Source of the DNA: Mesorhizobium silamurunense
Lineage (GTDB): Bacteria; Pseudomonadota; Alphaproteobacteria; Rhizobiales; Rhizobiaceae
Assembly (NCBI RefSeq): GCF_014843825.1
Contig: NZ_JHQR01000182.1
Span: forward strand, 1 to 37,620
DNA length: 37,620 bases
Direction of reading: 5' to 3'
This document shows, piece by piece, positions 25,606 through 33,585 of this stretch. The notes under the pieces were generated by a model. It made no database searches. It saw only the letters and a list, made by a program, of their open reading frames with translations, and was not told the origin of the DNA. Made by a program: the position numbers and the translations under genes. The stretch's first letter is position 1. Each line of letters opens with the position of its first letter.

Positions 25606-26124
25606 TTAGGCGGCGAGCCTGTCCAGCGCCCAGATCATCAGCGGAGAATCCGGAAAGGTGAGGAGCCCGCCGAGACCAAGCGCGACGCCATAAGGAATGC
25701 CTCCGCTCTCGTCGGCGAAATGGCGCAGAAAACGGTTGTGGCCGGTGTAGACCGCAAATGGCGATTTCCGGTAGGCCAGAATGGCAATCGTCAACAGACC
25801 GCCGATCAATGTCGAGGTTACCAGGTAGCCGACGAGATTGATGTTGAGCCCCATCCATACCGCGGTTGCCGCCAGGAGCTTGGCATCGCCCCCGCCCATG
25901 CCGCCGAGCGCGAACAAGCCGAATGTCACCCCCAGCACCAGGGCACCGGCCGCGAAATGCCCGCCATAGGTTGCCCAGTCCATCCCGGTCATCGGAGCCA
26001 CCAGAGCGAACGTCGCCACCAGCAGCACCGGCACGCGGTTGGCGATCGTCATCGACAGCGTGTCTGAGATCGCCGCGAACAGCATGCAGAAAGGAAAGAC
26101 GACGAAGATCGCGGCTTCAAGCAT
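25606..26124 (-). CDS. cpaA: CpaA prepilin peptidase (A24 family)
   Basis: 172 residues from ATG 26124 (MLEAAIFVVFPFCMLFAAIS). An earlier start at 26145 adds seven basic residues and is less likely. It is a polytopic membrane protein with the two catalytic aspartates of the A24 aspartic prepilin peptidases, in AAISDTLSM (about residue 20) and GGMGGGDAKLLAA (about residue 65). It cleaves Flp pilin and the TadE-like pseudopilins at their class III leader. It lies 156 bp downstream of the flp gene on the same strand. Confidence 0.9.
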   Translation of the reverse strand: MLEAAIFVVFPFCMLFAAISDTLSMTIANRVPVLLVATFALVAPMTGMDWATYGGHFAAGALVLGVTFGLFALGGMGGGDAKLLAATAVWMGLNINLVGYLVTSTLIGGLLTIAILAYRKSPFAVYTGHNRFLRHFADESGGIPYGVALGLGGLLTFPDSPLMIWALDRLAA

Positions 26125-26221
26125 GGCGCGGTGCCTATGGCGCATTTTACCAGCTGCAATCTAGGCATGCTGGAATTAACGATTGATGAGGTCGGATCGT
26201 CGAAATCACCCGACCGCATGA

Positions 26222-26248
26222 AGAAGGGCCGCCAATGGCGACCCTTCT
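26222..26248 (-). terminator. Hairpin between flp and cpaA
   Basis: AGAAGGG (26222-26228) pairs with CCCTTCT (26242-26248), with an inner CGCC/GGCG stem and a single C-A mismatch. There is no long U-run on the minus strand. It is likely a partial terminator or mRNA-stabilising hairpin after the pilin gene. Confidence 0.5.
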
Positions 26249-26280
26249 ACTTCAAAGCAACTACTGGCTTCCGCGGCCTA

Positions 26281-26460
26281 TCACGGGGCCTTGCCGGTCT
26301 TGACGGCGCTGGCGATCGCCACGAACTTGCTGTTCAGGGCGGTGCCGAGCTGGCTGGCGCCGACCATGATGGCGAGTGCGATGAGAGCGGCGATCAGACC
26401 GTATTCGATGGCGGTCGCGCCGGATTCGTCCTTCACGAAACGTGCGATGAGGTTAGACAT
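26281..26460 (-). CDS. Flp/Fap type IVb major pilin, 59 aa
   Basis: A 59-residue prepilin that falls below many ORF length cut-offs. The N-terminus MSNLIARFVKDESGATAIEY has the Flp cleavage site Gly14|Ala15 with Glu at +5 and Tyr at +6. A hydrophobic helix follows (GLIAALIALAIMVGASQLGT), then a short hydrophilic tail ending KTGKAP. AGGAG with 8-nt spacing (TAGGAGCTCTCGA before ATG) gives strong initiation. This is the structural subunit of the Tad pilus, cut by CpaA and assembled by CpaF/TadBC. A CtrA-like box lies about 150 bp upstream. Confidence 0.95.
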   Translation of the reverse strand: MSNLIARFVKDESGATAIEYGLIAALIALAIMVGASQLGTALNSKFVAIASAVKTGKAP

Positions 26461-26815
26461 TCGAGAGCTCCTACTCCACGTGTTACAGCACTTCCGTCAA
26501 CTTCTCTTGCCGGTTGATCGGATGCTGCAAATCTAGGGGGAAGCCCTTTCGATCGGCTTAATAAATACCCTTACCGATTCCTTTCCGGAGGCGAACCCGT
26601 TGCTTGGTTAACCGTGGCCTAAACGCCCAAACGCGGCCCGGCGGGCAGGAAAAGCGCAGAGATCCGGCCCAGCCGCGATTTCGCTAAAACAGCGCATGCT
26701 GGTGGTTCTTACCCTCGAGGCGGCCAATGCTTATCGCGGCCATGCGGCGTTTAACCGTCGGTTCACCAATTTCGTTCATGTTCCGTTGAACAGTCTGCCG
26801 CTCCGGAGCGCTTCA
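26461..26815. promoter_or_regulatory. Divergent promoter region of flp and the secretin-N protein, two CtrA-type boxes
   Basis: A 355-bp gap without a supported gene. It holds TTAACCGTGGCCTAA at 26608-26622 (TTAA-N7-TTAA with one mismatch), 148 bp before the flp start, and TTAACCGTCGGTTCA at 26751-26765 (one mismatch), 51 bp before the start at 26816. A GATTC (GANTC, CcrM methylation type) lies at about 26577. An open frame from 26696 in the same frame as the next gene is only an upstream extension of it. Confidence 0.5.
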
Positions 26816-27238
26816 ATGACCTTGTCGAGATCGCCATTTCCAGTCGTCGCGCTGCTGGCAGTTGCCGCCTTCGCCATGCCCGCCAGCGCCGGTGCCGGCA
26901 TCGAGGTCACCATGAATCAGGCAAAGATCGTCAAGTTGTCGCGCGCCGCCGATACGATCGTCATCGGCAATCCGGCAATCGCCGACGCCGCCGTGCAGGA
27001 TGCCTCGACGGTCGTTCTCACCGGCAAGGGTTTCGGCGTCACCAATCTGGTCGTGCTCGATTCCGATGGCAGCCCGATCGTCGATGAGCAGGTGACGGTG
27101 GTCCGGCAAGCCGCGTCTTCGGTGCGCATCTACCGGCGCGCCGACGTCCAGACCATGTCCTGCACGCCCTATTGCGAAAGCTCATACAAGAGCGAAGCGG
27201 AGAGAACTTCCGAAACCGAAATGAATGCCAGCCGCTGA
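26816..27238 (+). CDS. Stand-alone pilus/secretin N-terminal domain protein
   Basis: 140 residues. The signal peptide (MTLSRSPFPVVALLAVAAFA, ending near residue 24 at ASA) fixes the start at ATG 26816. A T2SS/T3SS pilus N-domain (PF13629 type) follows, the same module as at the N-terminus of CpaC: IEVTMNQAKIVKLSRAADTI and GKGFGVTNLVVLDSDGSPIV. The short tail has a Cys-x3-Cys pair (MSCTPYCES) that could form a disulfide. No secretin domain is present. It probably sits in the periplasm with CpaC; the role is unknown. Confidence 0.8.
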   Translation: MTLSRSPFPVVALLAVAAFAMPASAGAGIEVTMNQAKIVKLSRAADTIVIGNPAIADAAVQDASTVVLTGKGFGVTNLVVLDSDGSPIVDEQVTVVRQAASSVRIYRRADVQTMSCTPYCESSYKSEAERTSETEMNASR

Positions 27239-27265
27239 GGCTGGCGTCGGCAAGCGCCTGCGACG

Positions 27266-27280
27266 TTAATGGCGGGTTAA
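27266..27280. promoter_or_regulatory. Perfect CtrA-type box upstream of tadE
   Basis: TTAATGGCGGGTTAA is an exact TTAA-N7-TTAA, the full CtrA consensus. It lies 97 bp before the tadE start and 28 bp after the previous stop. It is the best of the five such sites near pilus genes in the window. Confidence 0.65.
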
Positions 27281-27376
27281 AAGTCGCCCGGCGAATTTAA
27301 CGCTCATCCAAACCCGACCTCAATGGGTTTTCCCTATGTTGCCGCCCGACATTGCAAGGGTTCGGCAGGAACGGAC

Positions 27377-27982
27377 ATGAGCAAGGATCCGGCATCCGAG
27401 GGTGGCATGGACGGCAAGGCACGGGCAAAGCCCCGTCATGGCTTCTTCAGCGACAGGCGCGGCAGCACGGCGTTGGAATTCGCGATGCTGGCCATACCGT
27501 TCGCCCTGCTCGTTTTCGCCATCCTTGAGAGCTGCATCTCGTTCGCCGGCCAGGAAGTGATGGCCAATGCCACCGACGATATCGCGCGCCAGCTCAGGAC
27601 CGGCCAGCTTAGGAAGGCCAACGTCACCGAAGACTCGATCAAGAAGCTGATCTGCGACAGGCTGGAGATCATGGTCGCCACGAATTGCCCCGGGTCCGGG
27701 TCAAATGCTTCACTGCTGGTGGACCTGCGCGAATATCCGACCTTCGCCGACGCCGCGGCGGCGGGCTTCAATATCCAGAGCGGCGAAATCGTGCTGACAG
27801 GCACGAGCTCGACGACCTTCACGGTGTCTCCGGGGCTGGCGGAATCGAGGAACATGCTGCGGGTCTTCTACAAATGGCCGGTGATCACCGATTTCCTGGC
27901 CAAGCAAATGGCCAATCTGAAGGACGGCAGGACGCTGCACTTCGCATCGGTGACCTGGCAGAACGAACCATTCGACGACTGA
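27377..27982 (+). CDS. TadE-like pseudopilin
   Basis: 201 residues from ATG 27377 (MSKDPASEGG), with AGGA 5 nt upstream. An earlier in-frame start at 27323 lacks this. After a basic N-terminal stretch comes the class III signal RRGSTALEFAMLAIPFALLV: cleavage would follow the Gly (G|STALE) with Glu at +5. Then comes a single membrane helix and a periplasmic domain with two cysteines (ICDRLE and ATNCPG). TadE-like proteins are CpaA substrates needed for pilus assembly. Confidence 0.85.
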   Translation: MSKDPASEGGMDGKARAKPRHGFFSDRRGSTALEFAMLAIPFALLVFAILESCISFAGQEVMANATDDIARQLRTGQLRKANVTEDSIKKLICDRLEIMVATNCPGSGSNASLLVDLREYPTFADAAAAGFNIQSGEIVLTGTSSTTFTVSPGLAESRNMLRVFYKWPVITDFLAKQMANLKDGRTLHFASVTWQNEPFDD

Positions 27983-28023
27983 GATTGCGGCCGGTCGAGA
28001 CTACGGCGGCGTGGGGGTAGGGT

Positions 28024-28644
28024 ATGTACCGTGCGGGGGCACAGCGGGGAATTTCGGCCATTCTGGCGAAGGCGGCACGGTTTTGCCGCGATCGCCGCGG
28101 CGTGGCGGCAATCGAGTTCGCGTTCATCGTGCCGGTGCTGCTCATCATGTACTTCATCACGATGGAAGCCTCGCAGGCGATCGAGACCAGCAAGAAGGTC
28201 AGCCGCATCGGCAGCATGGTGGCGGATCTCGTCACGCAGCAGACGAGCGTCAAGAAAGCCGATCTCGATGCGATCATGAAGATCGGCACCTCGACGCTGC
28301 AGCCCTACAACCGCTCCACGCCGACGATCATCGTTACCGGGATCCAGATCACCGACGAGGCGTCGCCCAAGGTGAAGGTGGCATGGTCGCGCAAGCTGGT
28401 AGGCACCACCTATAGCGCCGACGCCGCGAAGGACAGCATCACCACCGTTCCGTCGACGCTGAATATCCGCAACACCTTCCTTGTGCGGGTGGAAAGCGAC
28501 CTCGGCTACAAGCCGATCATCACCTGGTCGGCCGGCGATTCGAAGGCTCTTGGCTTGACCTCGGCCTTCAACAACATAGCCATGGGCGAAACATACTATC
28601 TGAGGCCGCGCCGCGGGCCCACGGTCCCCTGCACCGACTGCTGA
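28024..28644 (+). CDS. Second TadE/TadG-like pseudopilin
   Basis: 206 residues. Start ATG 28024 follows GGGGGTAGGGT. The N-terminal class III leader (CRDRRGVAAIEFAFIVPVLL, about residues 21-40) is cleavable at G|VAAIE and runs into one membrane helix. The periplasmic part (about 50-206) ends in a CTDC pair. It lies 41 bp after the first TadE-like gene, probably in one transcript. It is far shorter than a full TadG with a von Willebrand domain, which is not seen in the window. Confidence 0.8.
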   Translation: MYRAGAQRGISAILAKAARFCRDRRGVAAIEFAFIVPVLLIMYFITMEASQAIETSKKVSRIGSMVADLVTQQTSVKKADLDAIMKIGTSTLQPYNRSTPTIIVTGIQITDEASPKVKVAWSRKLVGTTYSADAAKDSITTVPSTLNIRNTFLVRVESDLGYKPIITWSAGDSKALGLTSAFNNIAMGETYYLRPRRGPTVPCTDC

Positions 28645-28648
28645 GAGA

Positions 28649-29584
28649 TCATTGCTGGCCGCCCGCTTCCCGCCGCACGATGGCCAGCGCCGTTGCGTAG
28701 TCCTTTGATACGGCCAGTTCGAAGCCGCCGGAATGCGTCGATTCCAGAAGATCGTAGACGTCCGGGGTCAGAGACTTGAGATTGGTCAGGAAGACGGCCA
28801 GCCGACGCTTCGCCTCGGCATCGAGATCGCTGCGCACGGCATGAGGCCCGTATCGCAGCGGAGCCGAGTTCCATAGCACCCGAAGCGACGTCTTCGGAAC
28901 GCCGGCGGCCTCGAGCCGCATGATCGTGCCGCCCGTATCGGTGGGCTGGCCATCGGCGCCGACGGGCTCCCAGCCGAACAGGCCGTCGGCTTCGCCGTCG
29001 CCGAGCATCGTCTCGGCCGCGGTGGCCGACGGCGCGCGTGCCAGGAAGGGTGAATCCTCCGCGATCTTCACGCCTTCGCCAGCCAGGCCGGTCAGCGGCA
29101 GCAAAGAACCGGCGACATTGTCCGCGGGCGCGATCGCGATCCGATGCGAGGCCATGGCGGCGAGGTCCGGCACTTTGCCGTCGCGCGTCACCAGCACGGA
29201 ACGGATACCGGCGACCCCGTCGGCATCGACCGGCGCCACCAGCGGCTCGACACAGCCGCAGCGCTCCGAAGCCGCAGCATAAGCGAGCGCCGAATAGATC
29301 GCGTACTGGACGCGGCCGCTCGCCTGCGCCTCGATCAATGCCGCATAGTCGCGGGCAACCACGAACTCGACCTTCATGCCGAGAGCATTCGTATAGGCAT
29401 CCGTCAGGCGGGCCAGAGCGGGTACCGTGTTGCCGCCTCCAGGCTCGGCGACGATGCCTATGCGAAACGTGCTGATGTCGTCGCGCCAGTCGGCGCGCGC
29501 CGGCGATGCCGAGGAGAGCAGCGCGAGAGCCGCCGCGCACATCCCCAAAGTCCGGCCTGCCACGAATCCCGCGCCCTTGCCCAT
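28649..29584 (-). CDS. Orphan PhnD-like phosphate/phosphonate periplasmic binding protein
   Basis: 311 residues from ATG 29584 ([20 protein letters not shown]), which gives a standard Sec signal peptide ending SSASPARA. An earlier start at 29674 adds 30 non-signal residues. The mature part is a PhnD/SsuA-type binding protein ([20 protein letters not shown], then [36 protein letters not shown]). No permease or ATPase gene is adjacent: the neighbours are the pseudopilin gene (convergent, 4 bp apart) and deoB (divergent). It may serve a distant transporter or be a sensor-linked binding protein. The ligand cannot be told from sequence. Confidence 0.75.
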   Translation of the reverse strand: MGKGAGFVAGRTLGMCAAALALLSSASPARADWRDDISTFRIGIVAEPGGGNTVPALARLTDAYTNALGMKVEFVVARDYAALIEAQASGRVQYAIYSALAYAAASERCGCVEPLVAPVDADGVAGIRSVLVTRDGKVPDLAAMASHRIAIAPADNVAGSLLPLTGLAGEGVKIAEDSPFLARAPSATAAETMLGDGEADGLFGWEPVGADGQPTDTGGTIMRLEAAGVPKTSLRVLWNSAPLRYGPHAVRSDLDAEAKRRLAVFLTNLKSLTPDVYDLLESTHSGGFELAVSKDYATALAIVRREAGGQQ

Positions 29585-29721
29585 CCCCTGCCGCGCTCCC
29601 GCCGACACTGCGCCCGATCGCACCACTGTGGCGCCATGCCGGTTTCGGTTTGGTTTCCGATTTGCCAACGCCACTGCGGAACCTTATGTCTGGCTGCCTG
29701 GACTGGCAACAATGGCACCCT

Positions 29722-30969
29722 ATGGCGCGGGCTTTCCTATTCGTTCTCGATTCCTTCGGCGTCGGCGGGGCGGCCGATGCCGAACGCTACGGCGATGCCG
29801 GCGCCGACACGTTCGGGCACATCGCGCAGGCCTGCGCCGACGGCCGCGCGAACCGTGAAGGCTTGCGCAGCGGCCCGCTTGCCGTGCCGAACATGGTCTC
29901 GCTCGGGCTTGCCCGCGCGGCACAGACGGCGACCGGGTTGAAGCTCGACGTCGACACGCCGCTGCTTGCCGCTTCTTTCCATGGCGCTGCCCAGGAGGTC
30001 TCGAGCGGCAAGGACACACCGTCGGGCCACTGGGAGATTGCCGGCCTGCCCGTGCGTTTCGACTGGGGCTACTTTCCCGACACCGTGCCGGCCTTCCCGG
30101 CCGAGTTGACCGGCGCGATCATCCGCGAAGGCAAGGTGCCGGGCATCCTCGGCGATTGCCATGCGCCCGGAACCGAGATCATCGAGGGTTTCGGCGAGGA
30201 GCACATCCGCACCGGCAAGCCCATCTGCTACACCTCGGTAGACTCCGTATTGCAGATCGCCGCGCACGAAACGCATTTCGGCCTCGAAAGACTGTATGAG
30301 CTTTGCCTGACGGTGCGCCGGCTAGTCGATCCGCTCAAGATCGGACGGGTGATCGCGCGGCCCTTCGTCGGCGAGACAAAAGCCACCTTCCAGCGCACCC
30401 ACAACCGCCGCGACTATGCCGTGCCGCCGCCGGAGCCGACCTTGCTCGACCGGCTGACGGAGCGCGGCAGCAAGGTCATCGCCGTCGGCAAGATCGGCGA
30501 CATCTTCGCCCATCGCGGCATCTCGCAGGTGCGCAAGGCGGGCGGCAACATGGCGATGTTCGACGAGGCGCTGGGCGCCATGGACGACGCCGGCGAAGGC
30601 GATCTGGTCTTTGCCAATTTCGTCGATTTCGACACCGAGTTCGGCCACCGGCGCGATGTCGCCGGCTATGCCGGAGCACTCGAGGCCTTCGACCGCCGGC
30701 TGCCGGAAGCGCTGTCGCGCATCAAGCCGGGCGACCTGCTCATCCTCACCGCAGACCACGGCAACGACCCGACCTGGCGCGGCACGGACCATACGCGCGA
30801 GCGCGTTCCGGTGATCGGCATCGGGCCCGGGCTGAAGGGCGGCGACATCGAGCTCCGGCCGACCTTCGCCGATATCGGCGAAACCGTCGCCGATCATCTT
30901 GGCCTCGCGCCCGGCCGCCACGGCGCCTCTTTCCTTGCAACGATAGGCGGCCATGCCAGAACTGCCTGA
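29722..30969 (+). CDS. deoB: Phosphopentomutase DeoB
   Basis: 415 residues from ATG 29722 ([20 protein letters not shown]). The frame is open upstream to 29506, but that part overlaps the divergent binding-protein gene's 5' end. Alkaline-phosphatase-superfamily metal motifs are in order: [11 protein letters not shown] (about residue 10), [15 protein letters not shown] (about 93), [14 protein letters not shown], and [20 protein letters not shown] (about 343). It interconverts ribose-1-phosphate and ribose-5-phosphate (and deoxy forms) in nucleoside salvage. Its last 17 bases overlap mutM in another frame. Confidence 0.93.
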   Translation: MARAFLFVLDSFGVGGAADAERYGDAGADTFGHIAQACADGRANREGLRSGPLAVPNMVSLGLARAAQTATGLKLDVDTPLLAASFHGAAQEVSSGKDTPSGHWEIAGLPVRFDWGYFPDTVPAFPAELTGAIIREGKVPGILGDCHAPGTEIIEGFGEEHIRTGKPICYTSVDSVLQIAAHETHFGLERLYELCLTVRRLVDPLKIGRVIARPFVGETKATFQRTHNRRDYAVPPPEPTLLDRLTERGSKVIAVGKIGDIFAHRGISQVRKAGGNMAMFDEALGAMDDAGEGDLVFANFVDFDTEFGHRRDVAGYAGALEAFDRRLPEALSRIKPGDLLILTADHGNDPTWRGTDHTRERVPVIGIGPGLKGGDIELRPTFADIGETVADHLGLAPGRHGASFLATIGGHARTA

Positions 30970-31843
30970 AGTCGAAACGGTGCGGCGCGGGCTGCAGCCG
31001 GTTCTGGAAGGGGCGCGGCTCGTCAACGTTGAGGCGCGCAGGCCCGACCTTCGCTTTCCCTTTCCCGAACGCTTTTCGGAGCGGCTTGCCGGCAAGACCG
31101 TGACGGCGCTCGGCCGGCGCGCCAAATATCTGACGATGCACATCGAAGACGGTCCGGTGCTGATCTGCCATCTCGGCATGTCGGGATCGTTCCGCGTCGA
31201 AACCGCAGGGAGCAGCGACATCCCAGGAACCTTCCATCACGAGCGCCCGAAGAGCGCCGCGCACGACCACGTCGTGTTCGATGTCGCCTCGCCGAAGGGC
31301 GAGCGGTCCCGCGTCATCTTCAACGACCCGCGCCGTTTCGGCTTCATGCTGTTTGCCGAAGGAGCGCCGGACACGCACCCGATGCTGGCGGGGCTGGGCA
31401 TCGAGCCGACCGGCAATGCGCTCGACGGCCCCCTGCTCGCCGCGCTGCTTAAGGGCCGCAGGTCGCCCCTCAAGGCCGCGTTGCTCGACCAGCGGCTGAT
31501 CGCCGGGCTCGGCAATATATATGTGTCGGAGGCGCTGTGGCGCGCCGGCCTATCGCCGCTGCGCGAAGCCGGCACCATCGCCGGCTCCGGCAAGAAAGCG
31601 AAACAGCAATGCGAACGCCTGGCCGAATCGATCCGCTCGGTCATCGCCGATGCGATCGCCGCCGGCGGATCCTCGCTGCGCGACTATGTCCAGGCAGATG
31701 GGTCGCTCGGCTACTTCCAGCATTCCTTCGCGGTCTACGACCGCGAAGGCCAGCCGTGTTCGAAACCGGGCTGCAGCGGCCACATCGAGCGCATCGTGCA
31801 GAGCGGCCGCTCGACCTTCTATTGCCGGACCTGTCAGCGGTGA
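30953..31843 (+). CDS. mutM: Formamidopyrimidine-DNA glycosylase (Fpg/MutM)
   Basis: 296 residues. It starts [20 protein letters not shown], in which Pro2 is the Schiff-base nucleophile and Glu3 the catalytic acid. It then has the H2TH segment ([20 protein letters not shown]) and a C-terminal zinc finger with Cys-x4-Cys and Cys-x2-Cys (CSKPGC ... FYCRTCQR). It removes 8-oxoguanine and other oxidised purines and nicks the abasic site. Its start lies inside the end of deoB, so it is probably translated by coupling from the deoB message. Confidence 0.95.
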   Translation: MPELPEVETVRRGLQPVLEGARLVNVEARRPDLRFPFPERFSERLAGKTVTALGRRAKYLTMHIEDGPVLICHLGMSGSFRVETAGSSDIPGTFHHERPKSAAHDHVVFDVASPKGERSRVIFNDPRRFGFMLFAEGAPDTHPMLAGLGIEPTGNALDGPLLAALLKGRRSPLKAALLDQRLIAGLGNIYVSEALWRAGLSPLREAGTIAGSGKKAKQQCERLAESIRSVIADAIAAGGSSLRDYVQADGSLGYFQHSFAVYDREGQPCSKPGCSGHIERIVQSGRSTFYCRTCQR

Positions 31844-31852
31844 GCTAGACCG

Positions 31853-31877
31853 GTCTCCTCAATCGAAGCGAGGAGAC
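31853..31877 (+). promoter_or_regulatory. Hairpin sequestering the enoyl-CoA hydratase Shine-Dalgarno
   Basis: GTCTCCTC (31853-31860) and GAGGAGAC (31870-31877) form a perfect 8-bp stem with a 9-nt loop. The 3' arm contains the AGGAG ribosome-binding site of the gene starting at 31884, so the folded message would hide it. It could be a translational switch or thermosensor; alternatively it is a chance fold opened by ribosomes finishing mutM. Confidence 0.5.
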
Positions 31878-31883
31878 GATGCC

Positions 31884-32657
31884 ATGACCTATGAAACCAT
31901 TCTCGTGGAAACACGCGGCAAGGTCGGGCTGATCACGCTGAACCGGCCAAAGGCGCTCAATGCGCTGAATTCGCAGGTGTTGGCAGAGATCGTTGAGGCC
32001 GTGAACGCGTTCGGCGCCGATGCCGGCATCGGCGCGATGGTCCTTACGGGTTCGGAAAAGGCCTTCGCGGCCGGCGCCGACATCAAGGAAATGCAGGCGA
32101 TCTCCTTCGCCGACGCCTATACCCAGGACTTCTTCGTCGGCTGGGAGGAACTGACGCGCGCGCGCAAGCCGATCATCGCGGCGGTCGCCGGCTATGCGCT
32201 TGGCGGCGGCTGCGAGCTGGCCATGATGTGCGATTTCATCATCGCCGCCGACAATGCAAAATTCGGCCAGCCGGAAATCACGCTCGGCGTCATGCCGGGC
32301 ATGGGCGGATCGCAGCGATTGACCCGTTTCGTCGGCAAGTCGAAGGCGATGGACATGTGCCTGACCGGACGGATGATGGACGCCGCCGAAGCCGAGCGCT
32401 GCGGACTGGTGTCGCGCGTGGTGCCGGCCGGCGAACTGGTCGAGGAGGCGCTGAAGGCGGCGGCGAAGATCGCCGAGTTTTCCCTGCCATCGGTGATGAT
32501 GGCCAAGGAAGCCGTCAACCGGGCCTATGAGACGACGCTTTCCGAGGGGCTGCGCTTCGAGCGCCGGCTGTTTCATTCGCTGTTTGCGCTCGACGACCAG
32601 AAGGAAGGCATGGCCGCCTTCGTCGAGAAGCGGAAGCCGAATTTCACCAACCGCTGA
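31884..32657 (+). CDS. Enoyl-CoA hydratase/isomerase (crotonase family)
   Basis: 257 residues from ATG 31884 ([20 protein letters not shown]). Crotonase signatures are the oxyanion-hole segments [12 protein letters not shown] (about residues 58-69) and [20 protein letters not shown], and the second catalytic Glu in [20 protein letters not shown]. Both catalytic glutamates are present, so hydratase activity (short-chain enoyl-CoA to 3-hydroxyacyl-CoA) is likely. The open frame extends upstream to 31521 through mutM in another frame and is not used. AGGAG 8 nt upstream supports the start. Confidence 0.9.
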   Translation: MTYETILVETRGKVGLITLNRPKALNALNSQVLAEIVEAVNAFGADAGIGAMVLTGSEKAFAAGADIKEMQAISFADAYTQDFFVGWEELTRARKPIIAAVAGYALGGGCELAMMCDFIIAADNAKFGQPEITLGVMPGMGGSQRLTRFVGKSKAMDMCLTGRMMDAAEAERCGLVSRVVPAGELVEEALKAAAKIAEFSLPSVMMAKEAVNRAYETTLSEGLRFERRLFHSLFALDDQKEGMAAFVEKRKPNFTNR

Positions 32658-32658
32658 A

Positions 32659-32755
32659 GCATGTCGCCCAAAGTGTGCGAGCAGTCTGGGAAACCGCGTG
32701 CATAAGACAAAGACTTAGAGGGCGTAGGGCGTTTCAGCGTGACGGGCTCTAAGGT
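32659..32755. repeat. Degenerate copy of a rhizobial intergenic repeat
   Basis: The string GCATGTCGCCCAAAGTGTGC, then CTGGGAAACCGCGTGCATAA and GACAAAGACTTAGAGGGCGT, with a terminal inverted pair TTAGAG (32715-32720)/CTCTAA (32747-32752), resembles a dispersed repeat I know from Mesorhizobium and related genomes (CGCCCAAAAGTGTG... with a GC-rich terminal hairpin). It lies just after the hydratase stop and may act as its 3' end. Copy number cannot be checked here. Confidence 0.5.
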
Positions 32756-32779
32756 CCCCAAAAAGACCACCAAGCAGCG

Positions 32780-32808
32780 TTGACGCGCCGGAAAAGCTGA
32801 ACTATAAG
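32780..32808 (+). promoter_or_regulatory. Sigma-70-type promoter of rpsT
   Basis: TTGACG (32780-32785) and TATAAG (32803-32808) are separated by exactly 17 bp, close to the housekeeping consensus. A leader of about 85 nt follows before the rpsT ATG. rpsT leaders are known sites of autoregulation by S20 in some bacteria. Confidence 0.75.
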
Positions 32809-32900
32809 CCGCACCAACCGAGGCGGCCCCGTGCTGCCCGTTTGTTTTTTGCGCCCTGCGGCACCCCCGCTGGCGCCCACCAGATCAGAAGAGAGGCATC

Positions 32901-33167
32901 ATGGCCAACACATCCTCGGCCAAAAAGGCAACGCGCAAGATCGCCCGCCGCGCGGCGATCAACAAGAACCGCCGGTCGCGCGTCCGCACCTATGTTCGCC
33001 AGGTCGAAGAGGCGCTGGCCGCCGGGGACAAGGCCGCGGCGCTGGAAGCGTTCAAGGCCGCGGAGCCGGAATTGATGCGCGCCGCAACCAAGGGCGTCAT
33101 CCATAAGAACACGGCTTCCCGTAAGGTTTCGCGCCTGGCCCAGCGGGTCAAGGTGCTGTCGGCCTAA
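32901..33167 (+). CDS. rpsT: 30S ribosomal protein S20
   Basis: 88 residues, the usual S20 length. It is highly basic with the family N-terminus ([20 protein letters not shown], then [19 protein letters not shown]) and the C-terminal [20 protein letters not shown]. It binds 16S rRNA as a primary assembly protein. AGAGAGGCATC before the ATG gives the Shine-Dalgarno. It has its own promoter and terminator and lies upstream of dnaA, as in many Rhizobiales. Confidence 0.97.
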   Translation: MANTSSAKKATRKIARRAAINKNRRSRVRTYVRQVEEALAAGDKAAALEAFKAAEPELMRAATKGVIHKNTASRKVSRLAQRVKVLSA

Positions 33168-33198
33168 CCAACTTTCGTTTAGAACCGTTATCCTTAAG

Positions 33199-33223
33199 CC
33201 CGGCCGCACAGGCCGGGTTTTTT
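33199..33223 (+). terminator. Rho-independent terminator of rpsT
   Basis: CCCGGCC (33199-33205), loop GCACA, GGCCGGG (33211-33217), then six T (33218-33223). It lies 31 bp after the rpsT stop and is a textbook intrinsic terminator. Confidence 0.93.
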
Positions 33224-33402
33224 CGTTTGCCGGCAAGTACTTAAAAAGAACGCCCGCATAACGATGTCTGGCTCGAATTTCAAAGTTGCGAATGTTTTGC
33301 CGGCATATACATAATCGCTCATGCTGGTGCCCGTTGGATGCGAGCGCGCTCATAAATTAGCCTGTCACAAATTCCATATATTTTTCAGAAACTTACGGAC
33401 GG

Positions 33403-33411
33403 TCATCCACA
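33403..33411. promoter_or_regulatory. DnaA-box-like site 1 upstream of dnaA
   Basis: TCATCCACA differs from the DnaA-box consensus TTATCCACA by one base. It lies about 600 bp before the dnaA start, in the AT-richer rpsT-dnaA gap. Confidence 0.45.
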
Positions 33412-33585
33412 GCTTGTTCAACTCGCGGAGGGGCGACGGGGGACAAGTAGCTGTCAAGAGAATTATTTCAGAAAATTTCCGGAGGTGTGGCCTTTTTCGC
33501 ATTCGCCGGAAAAGGGTTTGAATCACAATGGCTTTGTCAAAACATGCCTCGATGGCACCTCATCCGAACACGTCTCCGGTAATCA

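Noticed and set aside
28649..29584. Binding protein as part of the Tad system
   Set aside because: It is transcribed convergently, has a normal Sec signal and a PhnD-like fold; only proximity links it to the pilus.
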